Shown: positions 1 through 9,939, counted from the stretch's first letter. The stretch is 64,000 nt of DNA from Allopusillimonas ginsengisoli (GCF_004153455.1 NZ_SDQE01000015.1:1-64000); one strand, 5' to 3'. Program-made: numbers and translations. The notes: generated from the letters alone by a model not told the origin.

Positions 1-169
1 GGAATATACCCTCGGGATCAGCGCCCGACAGCGTGTAATAGTCGGTGTGGCAAATGCCCGTGGCCTTGATCTCGACCAGTACTTCGCCCGCCTTGGGGCC
101 GGACAGCTCGACATCTTCGATAGTGAGGGGCGCGCCTGCTTTCCAGGCAATAGCAGCTTTGGTTTTCAT
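1..169 (-). CDS. frmA: S-(hydroxymethyl)glutathione dehydrogenase / class III alcohol dehydrogenase, N-terminal part (runs off left edge)
   Basis: Read on the minus strand from an ATG at 169, the sequence gives about 56 residues beginning [12 protein letters not shown] and containing [17 protein letters not shown]. This is the start of zinc-dependent class III alcohol dehydrogenases, and the Cys of CHTD is a catalytic zinc ligand. The family oxidises S-(hydroxymethyl)glutathione in glutathione-dependent formaldehyde detoxification. Everything after residue 56 lies outside the window, so the NAD-binding fold and any frmB partner cannot be checked. The annotated frame differs from a longer overlapping open frame at 18-260, which has no family resemblance. 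The family call is firm; the symbol is by analogy. Confidence 0.85.
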   Translation of the reverse strand, partial: MKTKAAIAWKAGAPLTIEDVELSGPKAGEVLVEIKATGICHTDYYTLSGADPEGIF

Positions 170-750
170 TTAAGACGCAAAACTCATATAGATAGAATAT
201 TAGAACCAGCCTCGCTATGACCGTCCTTCTGCTTTGCATAAGCACATGGCAACCTGGCAATCAAAACGGGCGCAGCAAAATCTCTGTCCAGGATGCTTTC
301 ACATCAAGACAGCCAAAACGCGCTTATACATCTCTGCGCCCTGCGGGATGGGTAACGATCAAGCATGCTAACTCGGCGGGCCAACTGCCAACCATTCCCC
401 TGCCAGAAGCGCGAACCGGAACTAAATCTTCGTTGAATGGCAAATGGATGTCCAATGCATAGTTACCTTTGTATTGATGCAAAAACGGACCCACTGAATC
501 TGCCCGTCTGAAATGCCACCCTAAGAGAGCGAGCAGGAAATGACCGCGATCTCATACCTGCGTTTATTGCATTAATAGATGATTAATAATGCATTAGACA
601 TACGTTCTCCCTTGTTGGATGATTACATTTCTTGGGTTAACTAGCGGCGGCAACATCTAATTGGCCAGTTAAATCGGCTCGCTGAATGTTAGAAGCTCCC
701 GGCATTCAGTTACCGCGCTAAATAATCTCGTTAACGCTACGAGAGTGATT
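170..750. other. Intergenic region without a recognisable gene
   Basis: About 580 bases separate the divergent alcohol dehydrogenase and amidohydrolase genes. An 81-codon plus-strand frame at 217-462 has no recognisable domain, signal peptide or convincing ribosome binding site and is not called. The part from about 560 to 620 is AT-rich and holds an imperfect dyad, listed separately. The promoters of both flanking genes presumably lie here, but I could not assign hexamers with confidence. Confidence 0.6.
569..592. promoter_or_regulatory. AT-rich imperfect dyad, candidate operator
   Basis: Two ATTAAT hexamers, each palindromic, lie 11 bases apart (one helical turn) inside GCATTA...TAATGC flanks. 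This is the usual look of a LysR-type or GntR-type binding region. It lies about 160 bases upstream of the first amidohydrolase, and a LysR gene is encoded three genes downstream. A regulatory role is inferred. Confidence 0.35.
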
Positions 751-2385
751 ATGAAAGCACTAGCAGATACCTTGTTTTCCGGTGGCACCATCCTGACGAT
801 TGACGCCGAGTGCCCTCAGGTTGGGGCCTTGGCCATACGCGATGGCCGAGTTCTGGCGCGGGGCACCAAGGACGAGCTGCGTACATTAGTGGGTTCCGAC
901 ACTGCACAGATTGACCTGAATGGTCAAACCTTGCTGCCTGGCTTTGTCGAGGCACATGCCCACCCGTTTGGGTATGGCCGAATCTGGGGGGAACCGCTCG
1001 TCAATATCCGTGCTTCCCATATCCCCTCTTACGAAGCTGTGATTGCCACCATAAAGCGCCGGGTCGCCAAAGCAACGCCTGGTGAAGTGCTAGCCTTCGT
1101 CGGGCTGGATGCGCTGCGGCACGAGGGTATGCGTGAGCCCACACTGGCGGAACTGGATGCCTATGCACCCGCCAACCCGTTGGCCATCTACACATTCAAT
1201 TTCCACTCACTTTTCGTCAACAGTCAGATGATGGCTTTGTTGGGATTGGACGCGTCAACTCCTGACATGCCAGGTGGTCGCTATGAGCGTGACAGCCAAG
1301 GTCAGTTGACCGGGAAGATGATTGAGCACGCGGCCTTTCAGGCTTTCGCGCGTGTGTGTGAGCAGTTTGGCAGTGACCGAGGCTTGCGTGAACTGTCAGG
1401 TGGGTTATGGAAATTCGCTAAAGATGGCATTACCACAGTCGCCGACGCCGGACCTCATGAAGGCGCGATTCCTGCATACAAGCAACTGCTGGAGCAAGAG
1501 GGTATGCCGATCCGCCTGCGCTTATATGCCAGGGTGGCATTCGACGGTCCTTCGGCCCAGGCCCTGGATTGGGGTGGCGACGACGTCCAAACGATCGGCG
1601 TTAAGGTTTGGGCGGATGGCTCGCCATTTGTCGGTACGGCCTGGCTCTCCCGCCCTTACCTGAATTCTGAAGTTACCCTCAAAGGCCTATCGCTGAGCGA
1701 GGATTATGTCGGGCACATGAACTATCAATTTGAGCAGTTGCATGATTTGATTGACCGACATGCCAGCCAAGGCTGGCAGATTGCGACCCATGCACAAGGC
1801 GACAAGACGATAGATGCTGTACTCGACATCTACGAAAAAGTCCTGGAAAAGTACAACTATACCGGCAGCCCTTTCCGGCTGGAGCACTGCGGCACGATGC
1901 GCGATGATCAGATCTTGCGTGCTCAGGCTATGGGTGTTGTGTGCAGCTTCTTCGTGGCGCATGTCTACCATTGGGGCGATCCGATTCGCGACGCCCTGTT
2001 GGGTCCGGAGCGGGCCCAAAATTATATGCCCATCGGCTCTGCCACGCGGGCAGGCATGCGTATCTCCTATCACAGCGATGCGCCGATGACTGAGCCTGAT
2101 CCGCTTTTGTCTATCCAGACTGCTGTTACGCGTCTTACTGCAGCGGGCGTGGTGCTCGGACACAATCAGCAGGTATCAATCGATGACGCGTTGCGGGCTG
2201 TGACCATCGATGCGGCGTACCATATTGGTATGGAGCACGAAATAGGCAGCCTTGAGGTGGGAAAGCGCGCCGATTTCGTGATTCTCGACAACGACCCACG
2301 ACGGGTGCCACCCGAAACACTTGCCTCCATCAAGGTCAACGGTACATGGATGGATGGGCGTCAAATATGGGGTGCTGAATCATGA
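751..2385 (+). CDS. YtcJ-like metal-dependent amidohydrolase
   Basis: A 544-residue member of the Amidohydro_3/YtcJ family, which hydrolyses C-N bonds of amides, imides or N-formyl compounds. Visible metal and active-site positions are HAH (69-71), the Lys of [10 protein letters not shown] (285), His of ATHAQGD (347), His of LEHC (379) and Asp of HSDAPM (443), so the full metal-ligand set appears present. An in-frame GTG exists at 745, but GAGAG at 741-745 is correctly spaced only for the ATG at 751. There is no signal peptide, so the enzyme should be cytosolic. Its stop overlaps the next gene (ATGA), implying co-translation with a COG0523 metallochaperone. The substrate is unknown. A second, divergent homologue lies at 5647. 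Confidence 0.85.
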   Translation: MKALADTLFSGGTILTIDAECPQVGALAIRDGRVLARGTKDELRTLVGSDTAQIDLNGQTLLPGFVEAHAHPFGYGRIWGEPLVNIRASHIPSYEAVIATIKRRVAKATPGEVLAFVGLDALRHEGMREPTLAELDAYAPANPLAIYTFNFHSLFVNSQMMALLGLDASTPDMPGGRYERDSQGQLTGKMIEHAAFQAFARVCEQFGSDRGLRELSGGLWKFAKDGITTVADAGPHEGAIPAYKQLLEQEGMPIRLRLYARVAFDGPSAQALDWGGDDVQTIGVKVWADGSPFVGTAWLSRPYLNSEVTLKGLSLSEDYVGHMNYQFEQLHDLIDRHASQGWQIATHAQGDKTIDAVLDIYEKVLEKYNYTGSPFRLEHCGTMRDDQILRAQAMGVVCSFFVAHVYHWGDPIRDALLGPERAQNYMPIGSATRAGMRISYHSDAPMTEPDPLLSIQTAVTRLTAAGVVLGHNQQVSIDDALRAVTIDAAYHIGMEHEIGSLEVGKRADFVILDNDPRRVPPETLASIKVNGTWMDGRQIWGAES

Positions 2386-3407
2386 GTACGGCCGCACCCG
2401 GCACGACCACGCGTCCACCGGTTCCGGTCACCGTGCTGACAGGCTTTCTGGGCGCAGGCAAAACCACACTGCTCAACCACATCCTCTCGAATGTTGAAGG
2501 CCGGCGTATGGCAGTGTTGGTCAATGACTTCGGTCAGATCAATATTGACGCTCGCCTGGTTGTGTCAGTAGAAGATGACAGAATCGCATTGTCCAATGGA
2601 TGTATTTGTTGCACGATCCGTGACGATCTGGTTTCGGCCTTGCTCAAACTGCTGGCGCACGATCCGGCACCCGAGCATGTGGTAATTGAGGCCAGTGGCA
2701 TCTCCGACCCTTTGGGCATTGCGGAAACGCTATTTCAGCCCGAGTTGGAACCTTTTGTGAGTATCGATGCCCTGGTAACCGTATGTGATGCCGCAGCCTA
2801 CCCCGAGCAAGACTTTCAGAATACGGAGATGGTGCTGCGCCAAGCGGCTATCGCGGATCTGATCTTACTTAATAAGGTGGATATCGCCCGGCTATCTGAT
2901 GTAACGCAACTGCAGTCGGATCTTCGCTTGGCTGCTCCCCAGGCCCGGATGATTAAGACGGTGCAGGCGTGTCTGCCCATGAGCGTGCTATTCGGGCAGC
3001 ACACAACTGCGACAGTGGGCCACGCAAGGACTCCGCAACGATTACTCAGCGCGGATGGACACGGGCAAGAGCATCATCATCAGCACAACGAACGATTCGA
3101 AACGTGGAGCTGGATTGAGCCTAAGCCTCTGACGCTGGCCGCCTTCATGCGATGGGTCGATGAATTGCCCAAGGAGATATATCGGGCCAAAGGCATTCTA
3201 AGACTGGCAGAACATCCCGACTGCGCAGCGATATTCCAGATGGTAGGAAAGCGTACATCTATCGAGCTCGGGCAGCATGGGAGTGGCGTATCAGCAAGCG
3301 AGTTGGTACTCATCGGTGCGAGCGGTGCACTAAAGGCAACGCGGCTGGAGACCGGGCTACAGGCCTGTGTGGCGCATGCATGTGACGCAACGGCGCTATC
3401 AAGCTGA
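2382..3407 (+). CDS. COG0523 (CobW/ZigA-type) G3E GTPase, putative metallochaperone
   Basis: 341 residues. The P-loop GFLGAGKTT (21-29) is followed by the COG0523 signature GCICC (73-77), a metal-binding CxCC, and the guanine-specificity motif NKVD (164-167). A histidine cluster (about 227-235) sits between the GTPase and the C-terminal CobW_C domain, as in zinc or cobalt chaperones of this family. Family members deliver metal to a client enzyme using GTP. The 4-base overlap with the upstream amidohydrolase makes that metalloenzyme the obvious candidate client. That pairing is inferred from context; nitrile hydratase activators and CobW are the same superfamily, but no nitrile hydratase or cobalamin genes are nearby. 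Confidence 0.85.
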   Translation: MSTAAPGTTTRPPVPVTVLTGFLGAGKTTLLNHILSNVEGRRMAVLVNDFGQINIDARLVVSVEDDRIALSNGCICCTIRDDLVSALLKLLAHDPAPEHVVIEASGISDPLGIAETLFQPELEPFVSIDALVTVCDAAAYPEQDFQNTEMVLRQAAIADLILLNKVDIARLSDVTQLQSDLRLAAPQARMIKTVQACLPMSVLFGQHTTATVGHARTPQRLLSADGHGQEHHHQHNERFETWSWIEPKPLTLAAFMRWVDELPKEIYRAKGILRLAEHPDCAAIFQMVGKRTSIELGQHGSGVSASELVLIGASGALKATRLETGLQACVAHACDATALSS

Positions 3408-3466
3408 CATATTGACGATGCGGATCGAGGTTGATCGCATCCCCTGCGTGGAGTGTAAATAACACT

Positions 3467-4423
3467 ATGAACACAGACATTGAGTTAAAACGCCTGCGGC
3501 ACTTTGTCCTCTTGGCCGAAGAGCGTAATTTCACCCGGGCGGCAGAACGCGCAAACCTGTCTCAGACTGCATTCAGCCGCAGTATTCTGGCTTTGGAAGA
3601 GCGTCTGAATGTCAGAGTCTTTGATCGAGGAACGCGCTCGGTACATCTTACTGCCGCTGGTCAACAGTTGGTCGCGAAGGCGCGTCAGTTGCTGGAGCAG
3701 GCACGCAACCTCGTCCTCGATGTGGAAGGCATTGCCAACGCAGACGGTGGTGAACTGTCGTTCGGAGCCAGCCTGATGGCCGTTGACGGCGTACTCAACG
3801 GACTGCTGCCCGAACTCATGCGTCAAAGCCCGCGGCTCACTGTCAATGTTGAAGTGAACCATTGGAGACAATTGCAACAACATCTTGAACAAGAACGCAT
3901 CGAGTTCTTCGTCAGCTACCCAGGTTCATTATTGGATAACAGTGACTTCACGGTTACATCACTGCCGGCGATACCGTCGTCGGTCTTCTGCCGCCCTGGC
4001 CACCCACTGCTCAGTGCTGACGCGCAACCAAGCCCGCGAGATCTGCCCAATTATCGCTGGGCAACCGTTCAGTTGCGCGATGCGGCCGCAAAGCGCATGC
4101 AGGCACTGTTTGGCATGTCCGCCAACTCTCCCCTGCCCCTGGCGCTGACCAGTAATAATCTGTCCTTGCTGCGTGAGGCCACGCTGAGCAGTGACATGCT
4201 CCTTTTTACCTGGGACTCATGGCTGCAAGCCGATGTTGCGGCCGGCACCATCATTGACTTGGGCCAGAAACTACGCCCGGCCTTACCCCAAAAAGCCATG
4301 AAACTGGACTTTGCGATCATTCAGCTGAAAGACCGTACCGCATCGCCCGCGGCGCGCCGGATGATCGACCTGATTAAAGGTGCCGCCAAGAATGCGCCGT
4401 CGTCCAATCGAAACAGGCCATAG
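3467..4423 (+). CDS. LysR family transcriptional regulator
   Basis: 318 residues from the ATG at 3467. The open frame extends to a TTG at 3431, but the conserved LysR N-terminus (ELKRLRHFVLLAEERNFTRA) starts right after this ATG, and GGAG lies 14 bases upstream. The winged helix-turn-helix occupies roughly residues 5-65 (AAERANLSQTAFSRSI); the rest is a LysR substrate-binding domain. It is encoded inside the catabolic cluster on the same strand, 60 bases after the GTPase gene and before the Bug receptor, so it probably controls both amidohydrolase units. The effector is unknown. Confidence 0.9.
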   Translation: MNTDIELKRLRHFVLLAEERNFTRAAERANLSQTAFSRSILALEERLNVRVFDRGTRSVHLTAAGQQLVAKARQLLEQARNLVLDVEGIANADGGELSFGASLMAVDGVLNGLLPELMRQSPRLTVNVEVNHWRQLQQHLEQERIEFFVSYPGSLLDNSDFTVTSLPAIPSSVFCRPGHPLLSADAQPSPRDLPNYRWATVQLRDAAAKRMQALFGMSANSPLPLALTSNNLSLLREATLSSDMLLFTWDSWLQADVAAGTIIDLGQKLRPALPQKAMKLDFAIIQLKDRTASPAARRMIDLIKGAAKNAPSSNRNRP

Positions 4424-4642
4424 AAAAATATACGCTGCTTTCAATCCAGGACTCACCCTGACCATATTAGATCCATATCCACAAACAGCGTTCAACACAG
4501 GACCGTTCCGCAGCGGAGCATTGGAACTTATATTTCACAACGTTTTTTCACCAACCATAGAAGCAAAATAAATTTTACAGAAACAGCGCCAAAGCGAAAT
4601 GTTTATTTTCGCAATGACCTGTGCCTTATAACGGAGACAAAT

Positions 4643-5620
4643 ATGCTGAATTTTAAAAAAGCTTTTCAACTCGTACTTATTGCGGTTCTCGCTTTAGGAA
4701 GTTCCTTCGCATTCGCACAAGACTGGCCCACTAAGCCTGTCAGAATAGTCGTGCCATTCAGTCCGGGCGGCTCAACAGATGCCGTTGGCAGATATCTTGC
4801 CAACAAGATGGAGCTCATCACCAAGCAGTCGGTGGTGGTCGAAAATATTACCGGCGGCGGATCGATCGTAGGTATGAGACAAGTGATCGGAGGCGCAACC
4901 GATGGCAACAGCATGGTATTTACAGGGTCAGGCTCGATCACTGTGATGAAACACACCAACTCAAACCTTCCGATTGATCCAGAAAATGACTTGACACCGG
5001 TCACCTTGATTAACACCTTGCCTCATTGGATCGTTGTAAGAGCAGACAGGCCAGAAAAGACGTTTGAGGAATTTGTCGACTATATTCGCAAGAACCCCGG
5101 CACCGTCAGCATTAGTGTCAACCAAGTCGGTGGCTCTGCTCACCTGGCTCTCGCAAGCTGGGCGAAAACCAATAATCTTGACATTATTGTCGTGCCTTAC
5201 CGGGGTTCTTCGGCAGCCATGATTGACCTGCTTGGCGGCTCAACGACCGCACACGTAGATGTAGTTGGTTCCTCTTTACAGTTTGTCAAGGCAGAGAAAG
5301 CCAAAGCTTTACTGTTGTTGCAGGAAACACCCATCGAAAGCCTACCTGACGTTCCAGCGTCACCCCCGGTAGATAAAGGCGGTTTACTGGTCTTCGGCCA
5401 ACATGTCCTGGCGGTGAAAACTGGTACGCCACCCAGCATTATCAACGACATATATGAAGTAGTGAGGAAAATTACCGCCGAGCCAGATTTCGTTGCCTTC
5501 CTTAATGACCTGGGTTATGAGCGGATGGACACGACTCCCGCTGAGTCCAGGGAAAGTCTCGCAAAGGACTCAAAGATATACGCCGATTTCGTTAAGACGA
5601 CAAACATCAGGGTTAATTAA
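4643..5620 (+). CDS. Bug/TctC-family periplasmic solute-binding protein
   Basis: 325 residues. A Sec signal peptide (about 1-25, KK followed by a hydrophobic stretch, ending AFA|Q) precedes WPTKPVRIVVPFSPGGSTD, the hallmark N-terminus of Bug receptors of the tripartite tricarboxylate transporter family. These bind carboxylated or amide-type small molecules in the periplasm and feed a TctBA-type permease. No permease is next to it; it sits between a LysR gene and an amidohydrolase, so it may supply or sense the substrate of those enzymes. A 219-base AT-rich leader precedes it, suggesting a separate promoter. The only TctBA pair in the window is at 16904-18883. Confidence 0.93.
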   Translation: MLNFKKAFQLVLIAVLALGSSFAFAQDWPTKPVRIVVPFSPGGSTDAVGRYLANKMELITKQSVVVENITGGGSIVGMRQVIGGATDGNSMVFTGSGSITVMKHTNSNLPIDPENDLTPVTLINTLPHWIVVRADRPEKTFEEFVDYIRKNPGTVSISVNQVGGSAHLALASWAKTNNLDIIVVPYRGSSAAMIDLLGGSTTAHVDVVGSSLQFVKAEKAKALLLLQETPIESLPDVPASPPVDKGGLLVFGQHVLAVKTGTPPSIINDIYEVVRKITAEPDFVAFLNDLGYERMDTTPAESRESLAKDSKIYADFVKTTNIRVN

Positions 5621-5646
5621 GCGAACCAATAGTTTCGGAGTATTTA

Positions 5647-7608
5647 ATGACAACGCTGGCCAGCACTGCAAGCCCGACATCAGAAACCCTCACTATATTC
5701 ATCGCAAAATTCATTTACACCATGGATGAATCACTTCCGCACGCGACAGCTGTGGGCGTGATTGGGGATCGAATTGTCGCTGTAGGGGATCTTGAGTCCA
5801 TGGCGCCATGGCGGGAAGGTAGAAAGACCATCATTGATAACCGGTTGGCTGACAAAATTTTGATGCCTGGTTTCATTGACAATCATTTGCACCCCTATCT
5901 TGGTGCTATCTTGACTCCCATGGAGATAATTGCTCCTGAGGCATGGCGAATGGAGGGTGGGGAAATGGCCCAGGCAGCTACCTCGCCCGAGAGCTATCGC
6001 GAACGTCTCATGGAGCGTTTAGCCGCCCAAACGGACAAGGATGATTGGTTCATCTCTTTCGGATATCAGCCTGCCATGCATGGAAAATGGACACGAAAAG
6101 AGCTGGATTCGTTGTGCCCGACTCGTCCTGTAATTCTTTGGCACCGCTCCTTTCATGAAACCTATCTGAATAGTGCCGCACTGGAAAAACTGGGTATCAC
6201 ACCAGACGTAGTCGGCGATCACCCACAGGTAAAGCTCGACCGTGGGCATTTTTTCGAAACCGGCAACAAGCTTGTCGTCGCGAGGCTGCTGCCCTACCTG
6301 ATGCGGCCTGAGTGGTATAACCGCGGTCTGAATATTACCGCAGACCTTATGCAGCAAGGCGGAATTACAACGGCCGCTGATTTGGTATTTGGCGCCGTTG
6401 ATCCCGACTTTGAACTCGCCGCATTGGAAGCGTGTATCGAGAAACCCAATCGACCATTACGTATCGTTAATGTCTGTGATGCTCGCGGATTCTCAAATCG
6501 TGCTGTAGGACAAAAAGTGATGGGTGCGCCAACGCAGTGTCCTGAATTCGTGGAAGGCCTTAAAGCAATTGACGACATTCAGTCGCGTTCTACCAAGCGG
6601 ATTCGTTTCTCAAAGTCCGTCAAACTGTTTGCGGACGGCGCGATGTTCTCCCAATTAATGCAAATGAACCACCCAGGATATATTGACGGCCACCACGGTG
6701 AATGGCTCATGTCACCAGAGGTACTAGCCGAGGGTGTAAAGGTATTCTGGAATGCCGGTTACCAGCTCCATGTGCATGTGAATGGGGACGGTGGCATGGA
6801 CGCAGTATTGTCCGCCCTGGCGGCTGCGCAGGAAGAAAAGCCACGCTTCGATCATCGGTTCATGATGCATCACGTCGGCTTTCATTCCAATGCTCAGTCT
6901 AGAAAAATGTCTGTACTGGGGGCACATGCTTCAGTTAACCCCTATTTTATCCACGCGTTGGCAGATGATTATTCTCTGCTGGGACTTGGCCCGGAACGCG
7001 CTTCTCAGATTGTGCGCGCGGGCTCGTTGATTCGAAGCGGGATGCGGGTGTCATTTCATTCTGATTTTATGATGGCACCCACAGAACCTCTTTTCCTGGC
7101 CTGGTGCGCAGCGACACGCACAACAAAGTCCGGGCGTGAGGTGTGCCCCCAAGAGCAATTGACGCTTGAACAAGCATTACGGGGGATTACTATCGACGCA
7201 GCCTTCGCCCTACATCTCGATCACGAAATAGGCTCGATCTGCGCTGGCAAGAAGGCGGATTTCACAATATTGGAAGACGACCCGTTTGAGCTGGGGGTCA
7301 AGCGTCTAAAGGACGTAAGGGTGTCTGGCACTGTATTTGAAGGACAGGTCCATCTGCGCGCGAAGGCATTGGCCAGCAGCCTCTCAGCCCAAGAGTCTGA
7401 TAACGCCAAACTTAATCTGATAGCGAAAACGGATAACGCAAACGCTCCTGCCGTTAACCGGACAAGCTCGCGCCCTAGTCGGCTGCGCGCCATCAAAAAG
7501 GGGTGCTGCGCTATCGACGGAGACCCTTGCTTGTTTCTGCGTCAGCTAGCCGCCTGGACGCAAGAACGGGGATGGCTGCGTTATTCTCAAACAATTCGCG
7601 AGAACTAG
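5647..7608 (+). CDS. YtcJ-like amidohydrolase with an unusual C-terminal extension
   Basis: 653 residues, about 100 more than the neighbouring homologue. The amidohydrolase core covers about 14-570: HLH (80-82), the Lys of VKLFADGAM (326), HVH (375-377), MHHVG (His 408-409) and the Asp of HSDF (473), all as expected for a metal-dependent hydrolase. The last 80 or so residues (571-653) follow the point where family members normally end. They contain a CC pair, a further Cys, and Arg- and Trp-rich stretches, and resemble nothing I recognise. The gene follows the Bug receptor by 26 bases and is followed by a cupin gene 2 bases later, so the three form an operon. Substrate unknown. Confidence 0.85.
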   Translation: MTTLASTASPTSETLTIFIAKFIYTMDESLPHATAVGVIGDRIVAVGDLESMAPWREGRKTIIDNRLADKILMPGFIDNHLHPYLGAILTPMEIIAPEAWRMEGGEMAQAATSPESYRERLMERLAAQTDKDDWFISFGYQPAMHGKWTRKELDSLCPTRPVILWHRSFHETYLNSAALEKLGITPDVVGDHPQVKLDRGHFFETGNKLVVARLLPYLMRPEWYNRGLNITADLMQQGGITTAADLVFGAVDPDFELAALEACIEKPNRPLRIVNVCDARGFSNRAVGQKVMGAPTQCPEFVEGLKAIDDIQSRSTKRIRFSKSVKLFADGAMFSQLMQMNHPGYIDGHHGEWLMSPEVLAEGVKVFWNAGYQLHVHVNGDGGMDAVLSALAAAQEEKPRFDHRFMMHHVGFHSNAQSRKMSVLGAHASVNPYFIHALADDYSLLGLGPERASQIVRAGSLIRSGMRVSFHSDFMMAPTEPLFLAWCAATRTTKSGREVCPQEQLTLEQALRGITIDAAFALHLDHEIGSICAGKKADFTILEDDPFELGVKRLKDVRVSGTVFEGQVHLRAKALASSLSAQESDNAKLNLIAKTDNANAPAVNRTSSRPSRLRAIKKGCCAIDGDPCLFLRQLAAWTQERGWLRYSQTIREN

Positions 7609-7610
7609 AA

Positions 7611-7961
7611 ATGAATAAACCTGTCACACTCATGCGTGAAGCAAACCCCGAGCCACTGCTTAATGCAACACCTTGGAAAAGGATTGAAGGAACGAATCCA
7701 CAGACCATCACAATGGTCTCTTCCCAATCTCCTGATGGTCGCAAGATTACCGGTGTATGGATTTGTACTCCAGGAAAATGGGAAATTGATTATGACCGCT
7801 GGGAGTACTGCCATTTCCATGAGGGTCACAGCATCATTACTCCTGAGGGTAGCGACGCAATTCACCTGAAAGCGGGAGATATTTTCACGATTGAGCCGGG
7901 CACGAAAGGAACCTGGGAGGTAGTGGAAACCGTACGCAAGAATTTTATTTTTGTTTCCTAG
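7611..7961 (+). CDS. Small cupin-domain protein (DUF861/EutQ-like)
   Basis: 116 residues from the ATG at 7611, two bases after the amidohydrolase stop. The frame is open upstream, but that part only overlaps the preceding gene. The core is a single cupin barrel: the W(I)CTPGKWEIDYDRWEYCHFHEG region and the GDIFTIEPGTKGTWEV strand pair are typical of the Cupin_3 group that includes ureidoglycine aminohydrolase-like and EutQ-like proteins. It may be an accessory enzyme or binding protein for the same substrate as the amidohydrolase. The catalytic role is not evident from the sequence. Confidence 0.8.
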   Translation: MNKPVTLMREANPEPLLNATPWKRIEGTNPQTITMVSSQSPDGRKITGVWICTPGKWEIDYDRWEYCHFHEGHSIITPEGSDAIHLKAGDIFTIEPGTKGTWEVVETVRKNFIFVS

Positions 7962-8144
7962 CGGAAACATCAATTGAAGAGACTAGCTGGCCGGTGCTGG
8001 CAAAACCGCCGCTACCTCTTGAGGTCATCACTACCTGTGCGATACTGATCGCTCACAGGGCCACACTGCGCGCCTACCCTGCCCCAAACTTCATCCGCGC
8101 AGAGTAGCGCGTGATGATGACCACTAAAGGGATAGCCATTCACC

Positions 8145-9077
8145 ATGAAACTGAGCCGTCATCGTCTGCTGATCGGAATTGCGGCCGCGGTGCTGCTTAC
8201 ATGCGCGGCGTTTGGTATTTCCGCACTTGTGTCGGCGCCGTCGGTGCGATTGCTTCACACAGAGCCTTCAGACTTTGCCCCGATTTTGGTTTTTGAAGAG
8301 TACGGGCAACGCTGCATGAACTTCAACACAATCGAGGACGACGGGCGGCATACCTGCATGAGTCTGGAAAATCCGGACGAAATGGTCTTCAATTACACCC
8401 GGATGATGACAAGCGCCCTCTTTGTCAATCCTTCGCCACGCAACGTGCTCGTGGTGGGTCTGGGCGGCGCCACGCTGCCCAAGGCGCTGGAAAAGATTCT
8501 GCCCAATGCCGTCATCGATAGCGTGGAGATCGATCCGGCGGTCGTACGGGTTGCGGAACGCTTTTTTGGCTATCGACCGGGCCCCAGGCAGCGCGTGTTC
8601 GTCGAGGATGGCCGTGCATTTGTAGAACGCGCTGTTCAGGCACACCGGCACTACGATATGGTGATGCTGGATGCGTTCGATGTCGACTACATTCCCGCGC
8701 ATTTGCTCACCCGGGAATTTCTCACGCTCGTGCGTGACCTGCTCTCGCCCGATGGGGTTCTGGCCGCCAACTCTTTCACCACCAGCCACATGTACGATCG
8801 GGAATCAGCCACGTATGCGGCGGTATTTGGCGATTTCTTCAATTTGCGCGCCGAGCATCGTTTTATCACTGCCAATCGCGTAATCATCGCCACGCGTGCC
8901 GACCTACCTGATGATCAGACGCTGGCCCGACACGCTGCCGCGCTGACAGACACGCTGGCGCCCTTTGGCATTGATGCCGCACGTCAGCTCCAATGGTACG
9001 CCCGGGATAGGGATTGGGACGAAAACGTGCAGATTCTCGTGGACGAGCTCAGCCCTTTTTCTGAAAAAACTGATTGA
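8145..9077 (+). CDS. Spermidine synthase-like protein (Rossmann methyltransferase fold), membrane-anchored
   Basis: 310 residues. An N-terminal hydrophobic segment (about 8-30) looks like a signal anchor. It is followed by the spermidine synthase-type fold: VVGLGGATLPKAL (nucleotide loop), VEIDPAVVRVAERFF (acidic residue at the end of strand 2) and MLDAFDVDYIPAHLLTREF, the region that holds the catalytic Asp in SpeE. With an N-terminal anchor and no S-adenosylmethionine decarboxylase nearby, true spermidine synthase activity is uncertain. Such proteins are commonly annotated as fused-type or SpeE-like of unknown substrate. The 3' end overlaps the convergent neighbour by about 29 bases. Confidence 0.75.
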   Translation: MKLSRHRLLIGIAAAVLLTCAAFGISALVSAPSVRLLHTEPSDFAPILVFEEYGQRCMNFNTIEDDGRHTCMSLENPDEMVFNYTRMMTSALFVNPSPRNVLVVGLGGATLPKALEKILPNAVIDSVEIDPAVVRVAERFFGYRPGPRQRVFVEDGRAFVERAVQAHRHYDMVMLDAFDVDYIPAHLLTREFLTLVRDLLSPDGVLAANSFTTSHMYDRESATYAAVFGDFFNLRAEHRFITANRVIIATRADLPDDQTLARHAAALTDTLAPFGIDAARQLQWYARDRDWDENVQILVDELSPFSEKTD

Positions 9078-9876
9078 GCGTCTGGCCTGATGCAGCATGG
9101 GCAAAGGCCTTGAACTCGCCCTGTTCAGCGATCTCTTGCGCGGCCTGCAGGAACCCTGCCCAGGCAGTGCGCGCCAAGGCACCCCCTACGCTGATGCGTC
9201 TTACGCCCATCGCCGCGACGTCCTGAACATTGAATGCCGTGGCACCGCCAATCAGGAGGTTGACGGGTTTTGGCGCAACAGCGGCCACGACAGCCAGAAT
9301 CTGTTCCCGGGTGTGCAGGCCAGGGGCATACAGGCAATCAGCACCCGCTTGCGCATAGGCTTTAAGCCTGGCAATGGTGTCGGTCAGATCGGGCCGCCCC
9401 AACAGAAAATTTTCTGCCCGGCCCACCAGCAAGGTATCACCGCCCGCGTCGTCGATGGCCCTGCGGGCTGCGCGCAGTCTGTCGACGGCGTCGCTGATAT
9501 CGCGCACAGGCATGGCAGGATCGCCCGAGGCGTCTTCAATGGAAAGCCCGGCAACTCCGGTATCTATGGCCATTCGAACACTGATGGCTACGCCTTCCGG
9601 ATCCGCTGCGTAGCCGCTTTCAAAATCAGCATTCACAGGCAAATCGGTGGCAGCGACCAGGGTGCGCAAATGCGCCAGCACGCTATCCCGCGACATTGCG
9701 CCATCTGCGCAGCCTGAAGACCATGCATAGCCCGAGCTGGTGCTGGCCAATGCCTTGAAACCGAGCCCTTGCAGCATTTTTGCGCTGCCAACATCCCAGG
9801 GGTTGGGAATGACAAAACAGCCCTGCTCGTGCAGGGCTTTGAATGCTGCGCGTTTTTCTTTTACTGTTGACGACAT
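9049..9876 (-). CDS. Isocitrate lyase/PEP mutase superfamily enzyme (oxaloacetate decarboxylase-like)
   Basis: 275 residues. The start at 9876 is set by a strong GGAGG five bases upstream; a longer frame to 9909 lacks one. Family features are the N-terminal region with NPWDVGSAK, NADFESGYA (metal-binding acidic residues), GLSIEDASG and VGRAEN. The Lys-Lys-Cys-Gly-His loop of true isocitrate lyases is absent, placing it with PEP mutase, carboxyphosphonoenolpyruvate mutase and oxaloacetate-hydrolase-like proteins. The exact reaction is unknown. It lies 63 bases downstream of the ABC transporter ATPase gene on the same strand and may be the last gene of that operon. Confidence 0.82.
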   Translation of the reverse strand: MSSTVKEKRAAFKALHEQGCFVIPNPWDVGSAKMLQGLGFKALASTSSGYAWSSGCADGAMSRDSVLAHLRTLVAATDLPVNADFESGYAADPEGVAISVRMAIDTGVAGLSIEDASGDPAMPVRDISDAVDRLRAARRAIDDAGGDTLLVGRAENFLLGRPDLTDTIARLKAYAQAGADCLYAPGLHTREQILAVVAAVAPKPVNLLIGGATAFNVQDVAAMGVRRISVGGALARTAWAGFLQAAQEIAEQGEFKAFAHAASGQTLNQFFQKKG

Positions 9877-9939
9877 GCCAGCCTCCGAAGGGTGAATGAT
9901 CAAAACCATGACCGGAACCCATTGTAGAGCGAGTGTCGC

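Noticed and set aside
217-462. 81-codon plus-strand ORF in the left intergenic region
   Set aside because: No recognisable domain, no clear ribosome binding site, unusual composition; probably chance.
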